Positions 37,833 through 49,390 of a stretch of DNA of 64,000 nucleotides are shown piece after piece. Source of the DNA: Fragum whitleyi (lineage: Eukaryota; Mollusca; Bivalvia; Cardiida; Cardiidae). Made by a program: the position numbers and the translations under genes. Under the pieces are notes generated by a model. The model saw nothing but the letters and a program-made list of their open reading frames with translations, was not told where the DNA came from and made no database searches. Within the stretch, counting starts at the first letter, position 1, and every line of letters starts with the position of its first letter. Location: the NCBI GenBank assembly GCA_948146395.1, contig OX411543.1:22794026-22858025 (forward strand). The letters are read 5' to 3'.

Positions 37833-38838
37833 GAAATATTCAAATTTTATATTCCTATAAAACGCACCTCTGGTAATAAAATAAAAAGGCGGGAATGCAC
37901 CAAGAACAAATCGATTAAGTTGTCTTGCTACCCGAGAAAGTCACGATTGTCTGATTCATCAGCCATTTAGAAATATTATATTTGTCAAAATTCATATTTA
38001 CATAATGACATGATAGGTAAATCACGAACTCAAAACTTCTGAATGAAGGCGTTATTTGAAGAATATACTGCTATGAATCAATTAATTTTTTTTTTCGACC
38101 CCAGAATCAGGCACATTGTTGGAAAGGATGTAATTGAGCCTGTATTTTAGGCGTCGAACGAATCCCTTTCGTATGAACTAAGCAGTCCAAACTCTTATGT
38201 TTGGAAGAATATTGTAAAAAAGAAGACATTGCTTGTTACAAATGTTATGCTCACATGATCAAGGTAATCAATCGGACCCCTTAATGACAAAATAAAGGTA
38301 TCCGACCTAGAAATAGAGAGACTCCCGGACTCCCTTTATGTCGAACCCTGACATATATCCTATTTTGAGACTATTTAGAATAGTTCTGTGTCGATTTCAC
38401 ATCAAACACGTGCAATGTACAGACAGTTGATTATATGTGTGATGTCTGCCAGAAATTATAGAACTTGACATTTTGCCTTACCGGCGAACTTTACCGTATA
38501 CCTAACGATGTATTCATTCGAAGTTTTTCGGGGGTCTTGATAGTGCTCGAACATGCATGTGTCTTAAGTACATATAGCAGACGAAGTCTTTTCTCTTTGT
38601 GCACATAACTTAATACTTATTATAATGATGCGGTCATTCATATATTGATAGGCCTAAAATATATGTTCACTTGACTACTTAATGGTTGTGTGTGCGTATT
38701 TCCGTTTTTATTTTTGTCGTCGCTACCTTAGCATATACCCATACGAGCCACGCCCCAGAAGATGTCAGTTGTTAGTAAGTTGAGGAATGGTCAAGATTAC
38801 CAATACCCCGTATAAACATACACTCCTCAAAACTCCTA
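37833..38838. other. Non-coding stretch, nothing assigned
   Basis: AT-rich. AGAAGACATTGCTTGTTACAAATG near 38221 weakly resembles the repeat F palindrome. No gene signal. Confidence 0.45.
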
Positions 38839-39381
38839 AGCGGCCACTTGTCTTTCTGTTCATAAGTTGTAAATGCCGCATGGTTTCATCCAGTTTTTGC
38901 TAATATAATGCAGCCAAATCATTTTTAAGTCAACAAGACAAATATCAGTGAAAAAGTTCAACAAGAAATGTTTAAAAATTAAACGAAAGTAGGAGTACCC
39001 TCGATTTCAAAGTTAACATTGGTGGGTGGGGGTATTTTTGACGTTTTTGTTAGGATAAGGATTGTGTACAAAGTTTTGGCATTTCTTATTATTTTAAGAA
39101 GTCCTCAGACGTTGTACCACTGATATCAGTACAAAAAATTGAAAGGATTTGCGTTTTTCATTCGTCGAAAAATTCAAATTTGTGGATAAATTGTCGTTTT
39201 TGTGACTTTTGAATTTGAGGGTACATGCATTTAATTCCGTCTTTAGGACTTACTGATGCATGATTTTACAAAACAGTTAGATAGGATGATGGTTGAATGA
39301 CCACTTTTTTGAAAGACAAAGATGACATTTCAAAATAAAAGAGAAAAATGTGTAAAAATGGAGAAAGGTAAGGTGGCCGCT
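38839..39381. mobile_element. TA-flanked MITE with AGCGGCCAC ends
   Basis: AGCGGCCACTT at the left and AAGGTGGCCGCT at the right, each bounded by TA (38837-38838 and 39382-39383), enclosing 543 bp of non-coding sequence. The short inverted ends and TA target suggest a Tc1/mariner-type non-autonomous element. Only one copy is seen. Confidence 0.65.
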
Positions 39382-39383
39382 TA

Positions 39384-41009
39384 GAACTAAAAATGTGTGT
39401 ATTTTCAATATTTTGGGGTAAAATCCTGGTTTAGGGATCATACTGGAATCTTGACATTAAAGATGATGACCACCAATTTGAGACTAGACATCTAGTAACC
39501 TATTGACATGCCGAGGCTCACAGAGCATTTTCGAAAATTTTGATTATGCAAAAACTCAGAAATAGGCGCGAAAGACAAGGTTTGAGAAAATGCATAGAAT
39601 AGGGTTATTTCACGAGAATAAATATTTTTAGAAAAGTTAAATAAACATCTTGAAACACCTTGTTGAAATATTTACTGGGAAATTTTGATACGAGGCTTAA
39701 AATTGACACAGTTTTCGGATACGCGAAAATCTGGATGGGTTGTTAAGATTGCTTAGAAAATAATACATAACCTTTTGATATCATGCACTCAACGAACATT
39801 GTCTCAGTAGATTATAAATTTGGTTGTTAATGCTAGGGTCGTATGTTAGACCCCTGGCATAGCCAACTTTGAGGCTTCCGCCATTTTGTCAAAAGTCACT
39901 GTGAGACGTTTTTGTATCCCACCACAATGGCCAGGCGTATGATAAGTTGTCAGCTAAGCGGTACTACATCTGGTTGCTCGGATGCGATTTGATGTGAGCA
40001 ACGACAGAAAAATATTAATAGGTCCAACAACCGCCGCTTTAATTTTGAAATCCCATGCTAAAAACATTACTGTATCGTATATAACATTAGAAATTGTCGT
40101 ATAACCGACCGAAAACATTCTATATCACTCATCCAGCGCTGAACAATTGACAAACATACCACTGAATTAGCTGAATACTCAGAAAACAACAAAAAATCTC
40201 CCAAACTTCATTCTATGCAACAAAAATAAGGTAAGAATTTCCTTTCAAATTACATTTTTAGCAGATCATATATTTTTATCTTTACAGATGGATTGGACTT
40301 GAGAGAACTAGAGCTCAGAAAATGAGGACAAACTGCGTTGTCAAGACAACGTTATTGACCTTCGAGTGTGGATAGGGTCAAGGTCACGCGGTTCCCAGTA
40401 TTAAACCAAGAATTATTCCCGTGGGTAACAACAGAATGATTTTGAATTTGTAATTATCATTTACTTTGGCATGTATAAATTACGTCTTTATGCTGTCTAA
40501 GTCAATTTTATCCCATTCAAGTTTGAACATAAAGTGGAAATATATATTAATGTGTTCAATTGCCGATAATCAGTGTTATAATATTTTATTGATTTATTTA
40601 AATTGATTTTAAGTGTAAAATGCACCTGGTGTTTAAGCCTGAAAAATAGTAATAACAGCAATCATAACTTATTAGGTTTTAATAAAAAGAGAACACATCG
40701 AATTCCATTTTGCACCTAGTGGAAAGTTATTCGAGAAAGTATTGGAAATTATTCGGTGTAATATTAACGGATCATTTATCAAGTTTATGTTTAAGTTTGA
40801 TTTAAATTGGATGAGTTATCGTTAATAATGGCTTAACGCAGGACCATCTTGGATTTACATGGAGTTTCAGTGGAATTATCGTATTTAGCGAATATAAGGG
40901 ACGGATTACCATTTTATACATAGTGAGTTACCGAATCCAAGAAAGAAACGAGTGTTGTAGTTTTTTTCCTTATATGAACTGATTCTCAGCTTCAAAACGC
41001 TAAGTACTT
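39384..41009. other. Upstream region of the NIDO exon, mostly unassigned
   Basis: AT-rich with no exon recognised. A MITE-A-like fragment at about 40106-40145 (ACATTCTATATCACTCATCC). A TCAAGGTCA motif at 40378-40386. Confidence 0.45.
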
Positions 41010-41011
41010 GT

Positions 41012-41027
41012 CACGTGATTTCACGTG
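41012..41027. promoter_or_regulatory. Two CACGTG E-boxes five bases apart
   Basis: CACGTG occurs at 41012-41017 and 41022-41027, each preceded by T (TCACGTG). They lie about 130-170 bp upstream of the candidate start codons of the NIDO exon, a plausible promoter position. TCACGTG-type boxes are bound by USF and MITF/TFEB-class bHLH proteins. Whether they act here is inference. Confidence 0.45.
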
Positions 41028-41033
41028 GAATTG

Positions 41034-41124
41034 TCTGCGACGAAGACTCGAACTATTGATTCCCCCATTAATCGTGGCAAACACATCGTCTGGACCCACC
41101 GACCGACTACGCTATGATCGCAGA
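41034..41124 (-). other. tRNA-like sequence, antisense to the NIDO exon
   Basis: On the minus strand the 91-nt segment begins TCTGCGA and ends TCGCAGA, a perfect 7-bp acceptor-like pairing. Next comes an A-box-like ATAGCGTAGTCGG and, near the end, a B-box-like AGTTCGAGTCT. The T stem pairs poorly, so it is probably not a working tRNA; a decayed tRNA or SINE head is more likely. Confidence 0.4.
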
Positions 41125-41269
41125 CGACGATTGGCTCTCACCATGTGAAACAAATGAGCAAATTAACCAATGGTGGGATTATAATGGTCGCAAATGTCGG
41201 CGCTCTACATCGACGCAGTGTCAGTGCAGTTCTATTTATAGCAATTCTGTTTATAGTAACCCTCTCTAA
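41114..41269 (+). other. Overlapping upstream ORF (51 codons) ahead of the NIDO start
   Basis: An ATG at 41114 opens a 51-codon frame ending at TAA 41269, overlapping the NIDO start in another frame. If transcription begins upstream of 41114, it would compete with the main start codon. The transcription start is not known. Confidence 0.3.
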
Positions 41270-41429
41270 TAACCCAACGGGAGTTACCGGCCTTCCTCTT
41301 GATCAGTTTTACCCCTACGATTTAAGTACGGATAACAAAACTGAATTCAAAGACGACGGGGGTTCCCCCGTGATAAATTTAGACGTAGCATTTCCGTTCT
41401 TCGACAACACAGACTATTTCCAAATATAT
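41154..41429 (+). CDS. First coding exon of a secreted NIDO-domain protein (nidogen/SNED1/mucin-like)
   Basis: The frame encodes a short basic N-terminus, a hydrophobic signal-peptide core (AVLFIAILFIVTL), then a region starting LPLDQFYPYDLSTDN with a DDGGSP motif and AFPFFDNTDYFQIY. FYPYG, DDGSSP and PFPFFG are hallmarks of the start of the NIDO domain in nidogen, SNED1, alpha-tectorin and mucin-4-like extracellular proteins. The exon ends after Tyr at a GTAAGT donor (41430) in phase 0, just where VNxNG would follow. The frame reads through the donor to 41537 only by chance. A GTG at 41145 is not credible; ATG at 41154 and 41184 are candidates, and 41184 has the better context (A at -3, G at +4). 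No downstream exon is visible to 64000, so the protein is incomplete. Partner and function are unknown beyond extracellular matrix or mucin-type roles in the family. Confidence 0.8.
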
Positions 41430-42090
41430 GTAAGTATTCCTTTAATTAACCCCATTAATGTTGCGAATTTACGGATTACCGATGTCAACCTTTATCATTC
41501 AAGACTAAGTTATAACAGTGCATTTGAACTCGCCTAAATGACCTGTCTTACTCCAATATTCTCTTATGTTAATTTGACCAGTCTTGAGAATGAGGACAAC
41601 TAATTTCAGAACTCTCTGAAAATAGTTTTGTAAATGCAGAGATCATCTATAGGACCAACTTGAAAAATCATTAAGAAGGTATGTAGAATGATCTTTATAG
41701 CGTACAAAATATGCAGGAAGAAACAGTTTCTACATTAATCAGCCTGCACAAGCCGCGCAGCTTGACTAGGACCAACAATTTCCGCATGTCCAAGATGGTG
41801 TCTGATCCTTCACAAATATGTGTCCGGTCACACGAAAAGGGACCATATGGGAAGTGCGTTAGGTGTCAACCAAGAGTCACTTTTAACCATTTCTTGAACT
41901 GATATGAAACAAGTAAATAGTTTGTTAAACTTAAGTTATTTATTTGTGAAAATCTTAGGTATAAAACCATGTTTTGATCCTTAGTAACTCCTCTCAGGGG
42001 GGTCAAAATGACTCCCTTGGGAGACATTTCTAGAGGTCAAATTAGGATATTTCAGATTTGGGGTATCAATTCCTAGTTTAAGGGTCAAAA
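41430..42090. other. Start of first intron, with short repeat fragments
   Basis: Donor GTAAGT at 41430. TCAGCCTGCACAAGCCGCGC near 41737 is a fragment of the MITE-C interior. No exon seen. Confidence 0.5.
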
Positions 42091-42150
42091 ACGAGCTCTG
42101 TTCAAGCTGTAGTTACTGCTTTTTGATCACCTTTCGACGATATCTTGCAG

Positions 42151-42372
42151 TTAAGGTAGAGGAACCGTAATAGCTCCGAAGCATTTCGGGTCTCATAAAC
42201 TTTAAACTAATGAAAATCATTAGGAAACCTCGGTTAACACCGTTAAAGTTCATTACTTTCGAAACATTGCCGAACTTTTAAGGGTTAACTATCTTTAGGA
42301 AACCTCAGTTAACACTGTTAAAGTTCATTACTTTCGAAACATTGCGAAACTTTTAAGGGTAACTACCTTTAA
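42151..42372. mobile_element. MITE-D copy with internal tandem duplication
   Basis: TTAAGGTAGAGGAACCGTAA at the left and AACTACCTTTAA at the right. A segment of about 75 bp starting AGGAAACCTCGGTTAACACC is present twice (about 42220-42296 and 42297-42371), so the right half is duplicated. Compare the simple copy at 52376-52538. Confidence 0.7.
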
Positions 42373-42906
42373 ATAGTAATGCAATAGCTAAAGAAAAAGA
42401 CTTACATTTTAATTATTGAAGTTATTCTAAATCTATATTTAACTGTCTGCGGTATTGGTTGAATGCTTTATCTATCAGGAAGTCAAAGCAAATGACCAAT
42501 CTTATTAAAAAGCACGCGGGCTTCCAAAAGTTGCAAATAATTCTACATAAGCAACATTAGACAGAGTCTTAAGGAAAATTAGTCTGTAATGCAGGGCAGA
42601 ATGTAAAAACATAGATTCACAAGGTAGCTTGAGAATGGGAAAGGGCGTTTCCGACATAACAGAAATATGGCTTATCGGTAAAAAAAATATAGGTACAACC
42701 TACGCTGCGGATACGTGGATTTTTACTTGTCAGATTGTCAAAAACAAAAGAAAAAAGTGTGTTTGTTTGGTTTCATTTGAGGAATGTAATTAGGAAACGA
42801 CCAATGTTCTTTTTGTCGTAAAAATACCGTAAAACCTCGAGATAATCATCGTTATTACCGCCGTTGTGCAGTTCGTAGCACGTTTGATCCTCGTCGACCG
42901 CACGTG
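42373..42906. other. Intronic or intergenic stretch, nothing assigned
   Basis: No exon or repeat was recognised. Confidence 0.5.
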
Positions 42907-43348
42907 CAGTTAACAACATCGTGAAATTGACAAGGTGAATGATTTTGGATTGTTTAAGGAATGAAATTGAATGGGCGTGTGGAGCGAGTTTTGAGTGAAT
43001 TAAATGGGAGGTAATCCTATATCGCAAATTTTGTTCAGGATGAACAAAATTAGCTATATTGATTACCTCCCTTTAAAAAAATATGCAAACAAGTTCTATG
43101 GAGAGCTTCCTATTTCTTCAAGAACCTATGAGGAGTTAAAAATTTGAATTATGTCAGTGAAATCGCGATTTTTCACTATCAAAATTTGTTTTGAATGACG
43201 TTGTTGATTGTTAACTTTATTTTTCGATTGGTTTGAACGTTTTTGAACGGTTTGAGTGAGTGTTTGGAATGAATGACTAGAGCGCCGAGTGAGCGATTTA
43301 GAATGGTTTTGATTGATGTCAATGTCAATTTCATGATGTTGTTACCTG
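42907..43348 (+). mobile_element. MITE-A copy 4
   Basis: 442 bp, starting CAGTTAACAACATCGTGAAA and ending TTTCATGATGTTGTTACCTG before TA. The left flank is TG (GTGCAG) rather than TA. Its core reads CCTATATCGC on one side and GCTATATTG on the other, a variant shared with the copies at 58789 and 59384. Confidence 0.88.
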
Positions 43349-43677
43349 TACCATTTCTGACACTTGTCTGAACAAATAAGTTGTTTTTCGTAAATAAATT
43401 TTGCAATCTAATGAGTGCCGAGAACCAGGCTAAAATCTGTGTTTCTGAACGAAACCTAGACTGGCCGCTGTCGTTTTTCTTAGCATTTTTAGAAATGTTT
43501 TGTTGTAGTTCTATTACAATTAAGCCTCTTTATTCCAAGTTCATATTAACAAGTGCTGAGCAAAATCTTCTTTTCAGAGACAGGGGACTTAATTCGAATT
43601 TATTTAATGACTGACACATTTAATTCCATTTTAATAGTTATACTAAATGGAAGATTCTGGCGGCCAGATTAAACGAA
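43349..43677 (+). repeat. Dispersed repeat G fragment
   Basis: About 43553-43670 (GTGCTGAGCAAAATCTTC, CTTTTCAGAGACAGGGGACT, GATTCTGGCGGCCAGATTAA) matches 27512-27635. The 77-codon frame across it is incidental. Confidence 0.5.
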
Positions 43678-43750
43678 AACCCTACGTTGTTGGTACTCAG
43701 TTGAATCGTATATACGAGAAGATTTTAATGAGTACCAACAACGACGGGTT
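43678..43750. mobile_element. Hairpin repeat H copy 2
   Basis: AACCCTACGTTGTTGGTACT at the left mirrors AGTACCAACAACGACGGGTT at the right. A following segment (AATACCCCCTCCATCTGTAG) is also shared with the copy at 45718-45791, so the full element is longer than the hairpin. Confidence 0.65.
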
Positions 43751-44400
43751 CGTGTCACCCTCTAAATATTTTAAAATACTTTGCATAATACCCCCTCCAT
43801 CTGTAGCTCTATCCAGAACTTAGCGTTTGCACATGCATGTATAATTGAACTATTTGAATCAATGACCCCTACATTCTATGCTCGCATGAATTATTTAAAT
43901 TCGTTTCAATGATACTACTCTGTCAAAGTTATGAATCTAGAGCTAAGCGGCAAGGTAGAGCGGAATGCCGAATTGCGGGGGCAAAATGTATCAATGGAAA
44001 TACAAGGTTACAGAATAACACGTAGAAGTACGTCATAGCGCATTCCTGGGAAGATGAAAAAACTTCGATGAAAACAACTTTGTCAGTCATAAAGGGCGCG
44101 TAGACTAGGGCGTTATTACAATGAAAATTGGTTCGATGTCTCGTAAGGCTTATTTCGCGTGTATTCGGAAAAAAGCTCGGTTTGGCTTACACTTTTATTT
44201 AGTAGTGTTGTCTTCAGTCGTCGCCTTCATTCAAATCTGTGATTTAACTTAAAATATCTTTTGGTGTTGTATTGCACGTAAAGGCCCGATTGCACACCAA
44301 AAAGTTAATTCTACCCAGTGTTAAGCCTAACAAAAGACATTGATTCAGAAGTCAAAAACATTTTGCACGTGCACTCAGGTGCAAAGCGGGGATTTTTTTA
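43751..44400. other. Non-coding stretch with a MITE-E half copy
   Basis: TTGCACGTGCACTCAGGTGC followed by AAAGCGGGG at about 44363-44390 matches family E. Otherwise unassigned. Confidence 0.45.
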
Positions 44401-44600
44401 ATGTTTGAACATGATTTTGCATGCTTAACACAGCCTAATAAGGAGTTTAATACCTGCATTTTACGTGCGTGTGCTTTTATGATTGAGAAAACATTGTGAA
44501 TAAGAAGAAATTGCTTCTGACAAGCAATTTCTTCTTTTTCCACACCATTTTCTACCCTACTAAATGGTTATTTTTCAAATAAAATCCACTTTAAATTTTC
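44401..44600. mobile_element. Hairpin repeat F copy 2
   Basis: AAGAAGAAATTGCTT/AAGCAATTTCTTCTT palindrome at 44502-44536 with a short CTGAC loop. Flanks are diverged from the other copies. Confidence 0.55.
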
Positions 44601-45717
44601 GTCTGCAAAACCTTTGAATTTGGACAGGTCCAAAATTTTGAAAAAAGGAAAGGGTTAAGTATCTTTTTGTTATGCAATAGGACTATGGTATATCTTATAA
44701 ATAGACTGACATGCGAATGTACGTGCTCAATAAGGAGTTTCGAGGTATTGCTCTTTTCAGGAACCGGCTTTTATATCGGCTTTAGAAAAATATCGAGGCA
44801 ATGCTACATCCTTGGCGTCGTCGTCGTTGGTGTCGTCGTGCGAACATTTTGAATTTTGTGATATCTCTGGTTCTATTGAAGCCATTCACTCGTATGTTGG
44901 CACACATGTTCACCATCTAAAGAGTAACCGCAATATCCTATGCTATCGTGATGTATAACTCTATATGCAGCTTGTGCAAATAAGCCCCTTTTCGACTTAA
45001 ATTCGTATCCACCAGCATTTAAACAGCCTCGACATAGTTTTTTATCCACCACCCACCACTCAAAAGCCTCGACTTAGACTTTTTTCCACCATTCAGCGTT
45101 CATCAGCCGAGCTTACACACTCGTAGGCAAAGCTCTAGTTATCATTTGTAGCGTCTTTTTATATTTAACTTAATTGAAGCTATATTTGGTGACGGCCAAA
45201 TATGAAATATAAAAAAAATTAAGACGTGCTTCACAAGGTCATTTACATTGTGGGAGGAGAATTAGCGTCATTAATTTGTCATCTGGACTCTCACTAGTTT
45301 GTCCATTTATGGTCCATTTGTACTTAATGTCCTTTTAAATGTTTCTTTTCAATTGTCCACTTTGAAATTAAAGCCAGTGTTTGATTTCGATTAAGGGTTG
45401 GCGATTAAATTTTCTTTCACAAAGAAAAATCGGATCGACATTTTATATAGTTTCCGAAATTGGTAGATCCCACATTGACTATTTCTTGTAAATATCTTGT
45501 TTAATAATCTTAGTAATGCGATTTGATCTTTAAGTAAGGAGCTGCAAGCTAGACACGTGTAAGTTAAGTCTGAATTTAAGAAATCTGCAAATGATGTCCG
45601 AATCTATGTTAATCCGAATTTGCATGCCTACATGTATCCTCGGCGTAATACAAAAACGTGTGTCCGGGGATCAAGATAAGAGGGTGTGATATCATTCGAA
45701 AATCTTTATTTCACAAT
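44601..45717. other. Non-coding stretch, nothing assigned
   Basis: GTCGTCGTTGGTGTCGTCGT near 44818 is a short GTC-rich simple repeat. No exon recognised. Confidence 0.5.
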
Positions 45718-45791
45718 GAAACCCTATGTTGTGGGTACTAATTTGAAACGTCTCTGGGAGACGTTTTAAATGAGTACCAACATTATAGGGG
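45718..45791. mobile_element. Hairpin repeat H copy 3
   Basis: AAACCCTATGTTGTGGGTAC mirrors GAGTACCAACATTATAGGGG, with GTCTCTGGGAGAC at the loop. It shares the downstream CCCCTTCATCTGTAG segment with copy 2. Confidence 0.65.
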
Positions 45792-46000
45792 TAAAGTAGC
45801 GAATTTTAAACATTCAAATTCGAAAACCAAAATACCCCCTTCATCTGTAGCACTGCAGTGTCCACTGCTAGGGGGTCATTTATCTCATAACTGCCAACTG
45901 ACTGACGCCCACCATTTATTATAGTAACACATTTTTATTCAATTAGTACTTGGCTCCCACATGAGTCTGGACTATTTAAAATTACTGAATTCGGTATAAT

Positions 46001-46234
46001 CCCCGGATTCGATCCCCGACGGCGGCAATCAGTATTTCCGACTATTTGTCTCTCACCAATGGGTTGATAACAGTTGTCCTATGTGAGATAGTAGCTGGAG
46101 GCTAGGAAAAGGATGTGATGGTTGTACAGGTGAGGGAAAAACCAGGAATCCATTGTTAGGTTCTCCAGCCGCCGCGATATAACTTAAAAGAATTTGAAAG
46201 TGGCGTTAAACTCCATTCAATCAATCAATCAATC
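46001..46234 (+). mobile_element. tRNA-derived SINE, 5'-truncated copy
   Basis: Begins near the B box (GGATTCGATCCCCGACGGCG) and continues with the body seen in two fuller copies: GACTATTTGTCTCTCACCAA, GTAGCTGGAGGCTAGGAAAA, CTCCAGCCGCCGCGATATAA. It ends in an (AATC)n tail. The tRNA head upstream of the B box is missing. Confidence 0.8.
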
Positions 46235-47439
46235 GATGTAATCCTATACTCAGAGGTACAGTTAGAGGTGATATTTTGGATTTTAGATCAAAGTATTTTA
46301 TATTTAATGGTGATAGTACACATCCTATATTGTTGGTAAACAATTGAATCGTCTAATCGAGACTATTCCAAAGAGTTCCTATAAGATAGGATTTCATTGA
46401 GGATTACCTTGATCTAAAACTAGAAACCTCCCTCTATTTGTTTAGCTCTGAAGCAAACCGGCGTCACACCTATTCGACATTTCTCATTGGGTTTAAGTAT
46501 GCCATGATAGATATAGCTCGAACGGACTTGCTTACAAATTCAGGTTTAGGAGTTATTGAGAAATGTGTACAATTTCGTTAAAACGATGTGAATGGGAATC
46601 GTTAAAGTTATACTTGTCAGGCGCTGGTCAATCAATCGTCTATGAAGTAGTGTTTAATCTCTAACTTTTCCCTTAAGTGAAAACTCGAAAAATAATATCT
46701 ATAAAAAAAGAAACTTTGCTTGACTAATAATAGTACTTAAATGCATTCATATAAGAGCCTGGGCCACTACATTTTTAAGTAAACTTTTATGGACGCATGG
46801 ACGGTCGCATGAAGGGACGCACGGACGGAATCATACTTCACTGACTCTTCGAAACAACAATAGCCCGATGGCTTTCCGACCAATGGATCAATAAAACAAA
46901 AACTCAAAAATATTCCACCATTGCATAAAATCCGATTAAGGAACGTTTTAAAGTGAATCAGGCCAATAAAAAGGGCGAAACATGTATCTCTAACTAGATA
47001 TTATTGCGTTACAATCAGATTCCAAAAATATTACAAAACTACTGATTTTTGCGACCCCCTAACGCTACGATAGGCAACCTGCCACGGTGAAATCGCTGCG
47101 TTCTTCGGCTATAATAGGTTTGAATAAAGATAAATCACGGATAAACACACTGTTTTATGATTTCTGATATAGCAAACGTGTTAGACCCACCCAAAAACTT
47201 ATAAACAATGTCTACAGAAGATCTTTTGTGATAGAAATTCTTAACTTGGATAGGAATTTTGGATATCACGCCATACTCGCTACACTTTTCATGCTACTCA
47301 GGATATTTTTCATTGATTCTTTGACACAAAACATACTAAGATGATGATCTGATCGAAGTTTTCAGATTTTGCTTGAATTTAGAAGCATCTGTTAGTTTGT
47401 GAATATATAAGAATATATTCTAAAACTTGTATGTATAAT
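46235..47439. other. Non-coding stretch with hairpin and minisatellite traces
   Basis: Hairpin repeat H copy 4 at 46323-46392 (ATCCTATATTGTTGGTAAAC against TATAAGATAGGAT). A GGACG/GCATG-rich minisatellite-like stretch at 46790-46826. Nothing else recognised. Confidence 0.45.
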
Positions 47440-47600
47440 CTATGAAAGAGAAGGAATAACAATCGCTAATTTCGTTCACATTGAACGAAACTAGCGATAT
47501 TGTAAATTACCCCCTCTCTTCTTTGAATTTCATTTAAAATTCATTTATCCACATTTTATGTTCAATTTCATTCAAAATTCATTTAAAAGTCATGAAATGC
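47440..47600 (-). repeat. Diverged MITE-A fragment
   Basis: The core hairpin AATCGCTAATTTCGTTCACA/TGAACGAAACTAGCGATATT followed by ACCCCCTCTC and TTCATTTAAAATTCATTTA is recognisable as the MITE-A right half inverted, with eroded ends. Confidence 0.55.
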
Positions 47601-47646
47601 GTAACTAAGGTATAAAAAGAGGGTAAAACGTCAAACCTACTAAAGC

Positions 47647-48058
47647 TAATTAACAACATCGTGAAATTGACAAGGTGAAACATTTTAAAATTGATTTTAG
47701 AAAGAAACTGGATGAGTGTGACGAGTGAGTTTTGAGTGAAGTTAAAGGAAGGTTATCCGATACCGCTAACTTTGTTCAGGATGGGCTAATTTAGCGATAT
47801 TTCTTACCTCCATTTGATTATATATGCATACAAGTTGTAGACAGCTTACAATTTGAATTATATCAGTGTAATCGCGATTTTTTCTAGCTATATATATTTT
47901 GATTGTAGTTGTTAATATAATCTTTTGTGTGTGTGTGATTGAGAGCGGTTTTTGAATGGTTTGAGTAAGTGTTTTTAAATGAATGAATGAAGCGCTGAGT
48001 GAGTGAAAAAGAGAGGTTTTGATCGAGATGAATGTCAATTACACGATGTTTGTTACTG
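47647..48058 (+). mobile_element. MITE-A copy 5
   Basis: AATTAACAACATCGTGAAAT at the left, CACGATGTTTGTTACTG at the right, TA following. Core hairpin GGAAGGTTATCCGATACCGC/GCGATATTTCTTACCTCC is degraded. About 412 bp. Confidence 0.82.
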
Positions 48059-48660
48059 TACTCACTCCTACATTTATAACACGAAACACGTCATACATGT
48101 ATTTTGAAATTGCCAGATATCTTACCTTACCTACATGACTTTGCGAATATTTGATCATTTGTTTACATATTTCATGACCTAACAATTTCTCATCATTTTG
48201 AAGTCGATCTTACACAGCTTAACACCACTTGAATTTCAAAAATCACGTTTCTTGTTGACATGTGAGAAATTCAAGCCGGTACCAGAATGTATTTTAAACT
48301 ATTTTATCATAATTCGTAAAAAATAGTAATAAAAGCTCTCCAACAGCCATTTGACATATTTCAACAGGTTTTTCACCCCAAGTTGTAGTACAAAACTAGA
48401 CTGTTTCGTGCTTGTTTTTTTTCTCCGGTAGATACACTGGTGGTGCTTTCAATATAATTTATATCCGAACTGTCAAGCATTTTGTCTGTGTTTTTCTATT
48501 GATATTGGAATATTTAGCTACCATTATAATTCAATTATGATTGTCATTTTATATCATTCACAGTAGAATTGGCAATAATATAAGATTAATCGTTAAATAC
48601 CTACCTTACACGATCAATAATATTACCAATACAAGGGTTTGATACTGATTACTTTTTGTC
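48059..48660. other. Non-coding stretch, nothing assigned
   Basis: AT-rich; no repeat or exon recognised. Confidence 0.5.
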
Positions 48661-48850
48661 TCTAGCCTGGAGAACGAATTAGCCTGAAATACAACAGGTC
48701 CTCCCTGACAACAACAGGTCCTGCATGAAAACTATGTTTGATTTTAAGCAATTTAATGGATAAATTACAAGGAAAACATTGTTGGAAATGAAGAAATTGC
48801 ATTTGAAAAGCAATTTCTTCTTTTTCTACATTTTTTTCCATATGGTAATG
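48661..48850 (+). mobile_element. Hairpin repeat F copy 3
   Basis: CAACAGGTCCTCCCTGACAA, then CAACAGGTCCTGCAT, then the palindrome GAAGAAATTGC/GCAATTTCTTC at 48790-48820. Its left half matches the reverse complement of 27120-27235. Confidence 0.65.
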
Positions 48851-49390
48851 CGAAGGCAATATCATTGGAATACCCTTAATCAGTCTAAAGAAAATTATTG
48901 TGATTGGATGAGAAATATTTATTTTATGGGCGGAGGTTATTTCTCTGTATATTTTAGTGGAAACTTTGAAAATCATTTTCTCAGAATGTAATTGATGGAT
49001 ATCAACCAAATTTCACTGGAATGATCCTTGAGTGACCCTCAATAAGTCTTCCAAAAATTATTGTGATTGGATGAAAAATATGTTTTTTTTATAGGTGGAT
49101 GTCATTTCTCTATATGTTATATAGTGGAAACTTTGAAAATCATTTCAACATCAGTAGAACCCAAAATATCTAAAAATCTAGTCAAAACTTTGATTTGTAA
49201 TAACAAGAAGTTCAAGCCTGTGGAGCGACTCAAGCCATTCATGGCTTTCTAGTTTCAAAACTGGAAGGATTTGATATACATTGAAGAAAAAACAGAAATT
49301 CCGTGTATTAAGCAATTTCTTTTTTCTTTAAGCTGCCCACAGTAATTTGCAGTCTCTTAATCAATGTTAATGTATATTGAATTCACGGTT
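48851..49390 (+). repeat. Local direct duplication
   Basis: AAAATTATTGTGATTGGATG with the following AGAAATATTTATTTTATGGG and GTGGAAACTTTGAAAATCAT at 48889-48980 recurs diverged at 49056-49145 (AAAAATTATTGTGATTGGAT, then GTGGAAACTTTGAAAATCAT). Spacing is about 167 bp. Non-coding. Confidence 0.6.

Noticed and set aside
41711..41902. 63-codon ORF as a downstream exon of the NIDO gene
   Set aside because: No NIDO-like VNxNG sequence or suitable acceptor, and it overlaps a MITE-C fragment.
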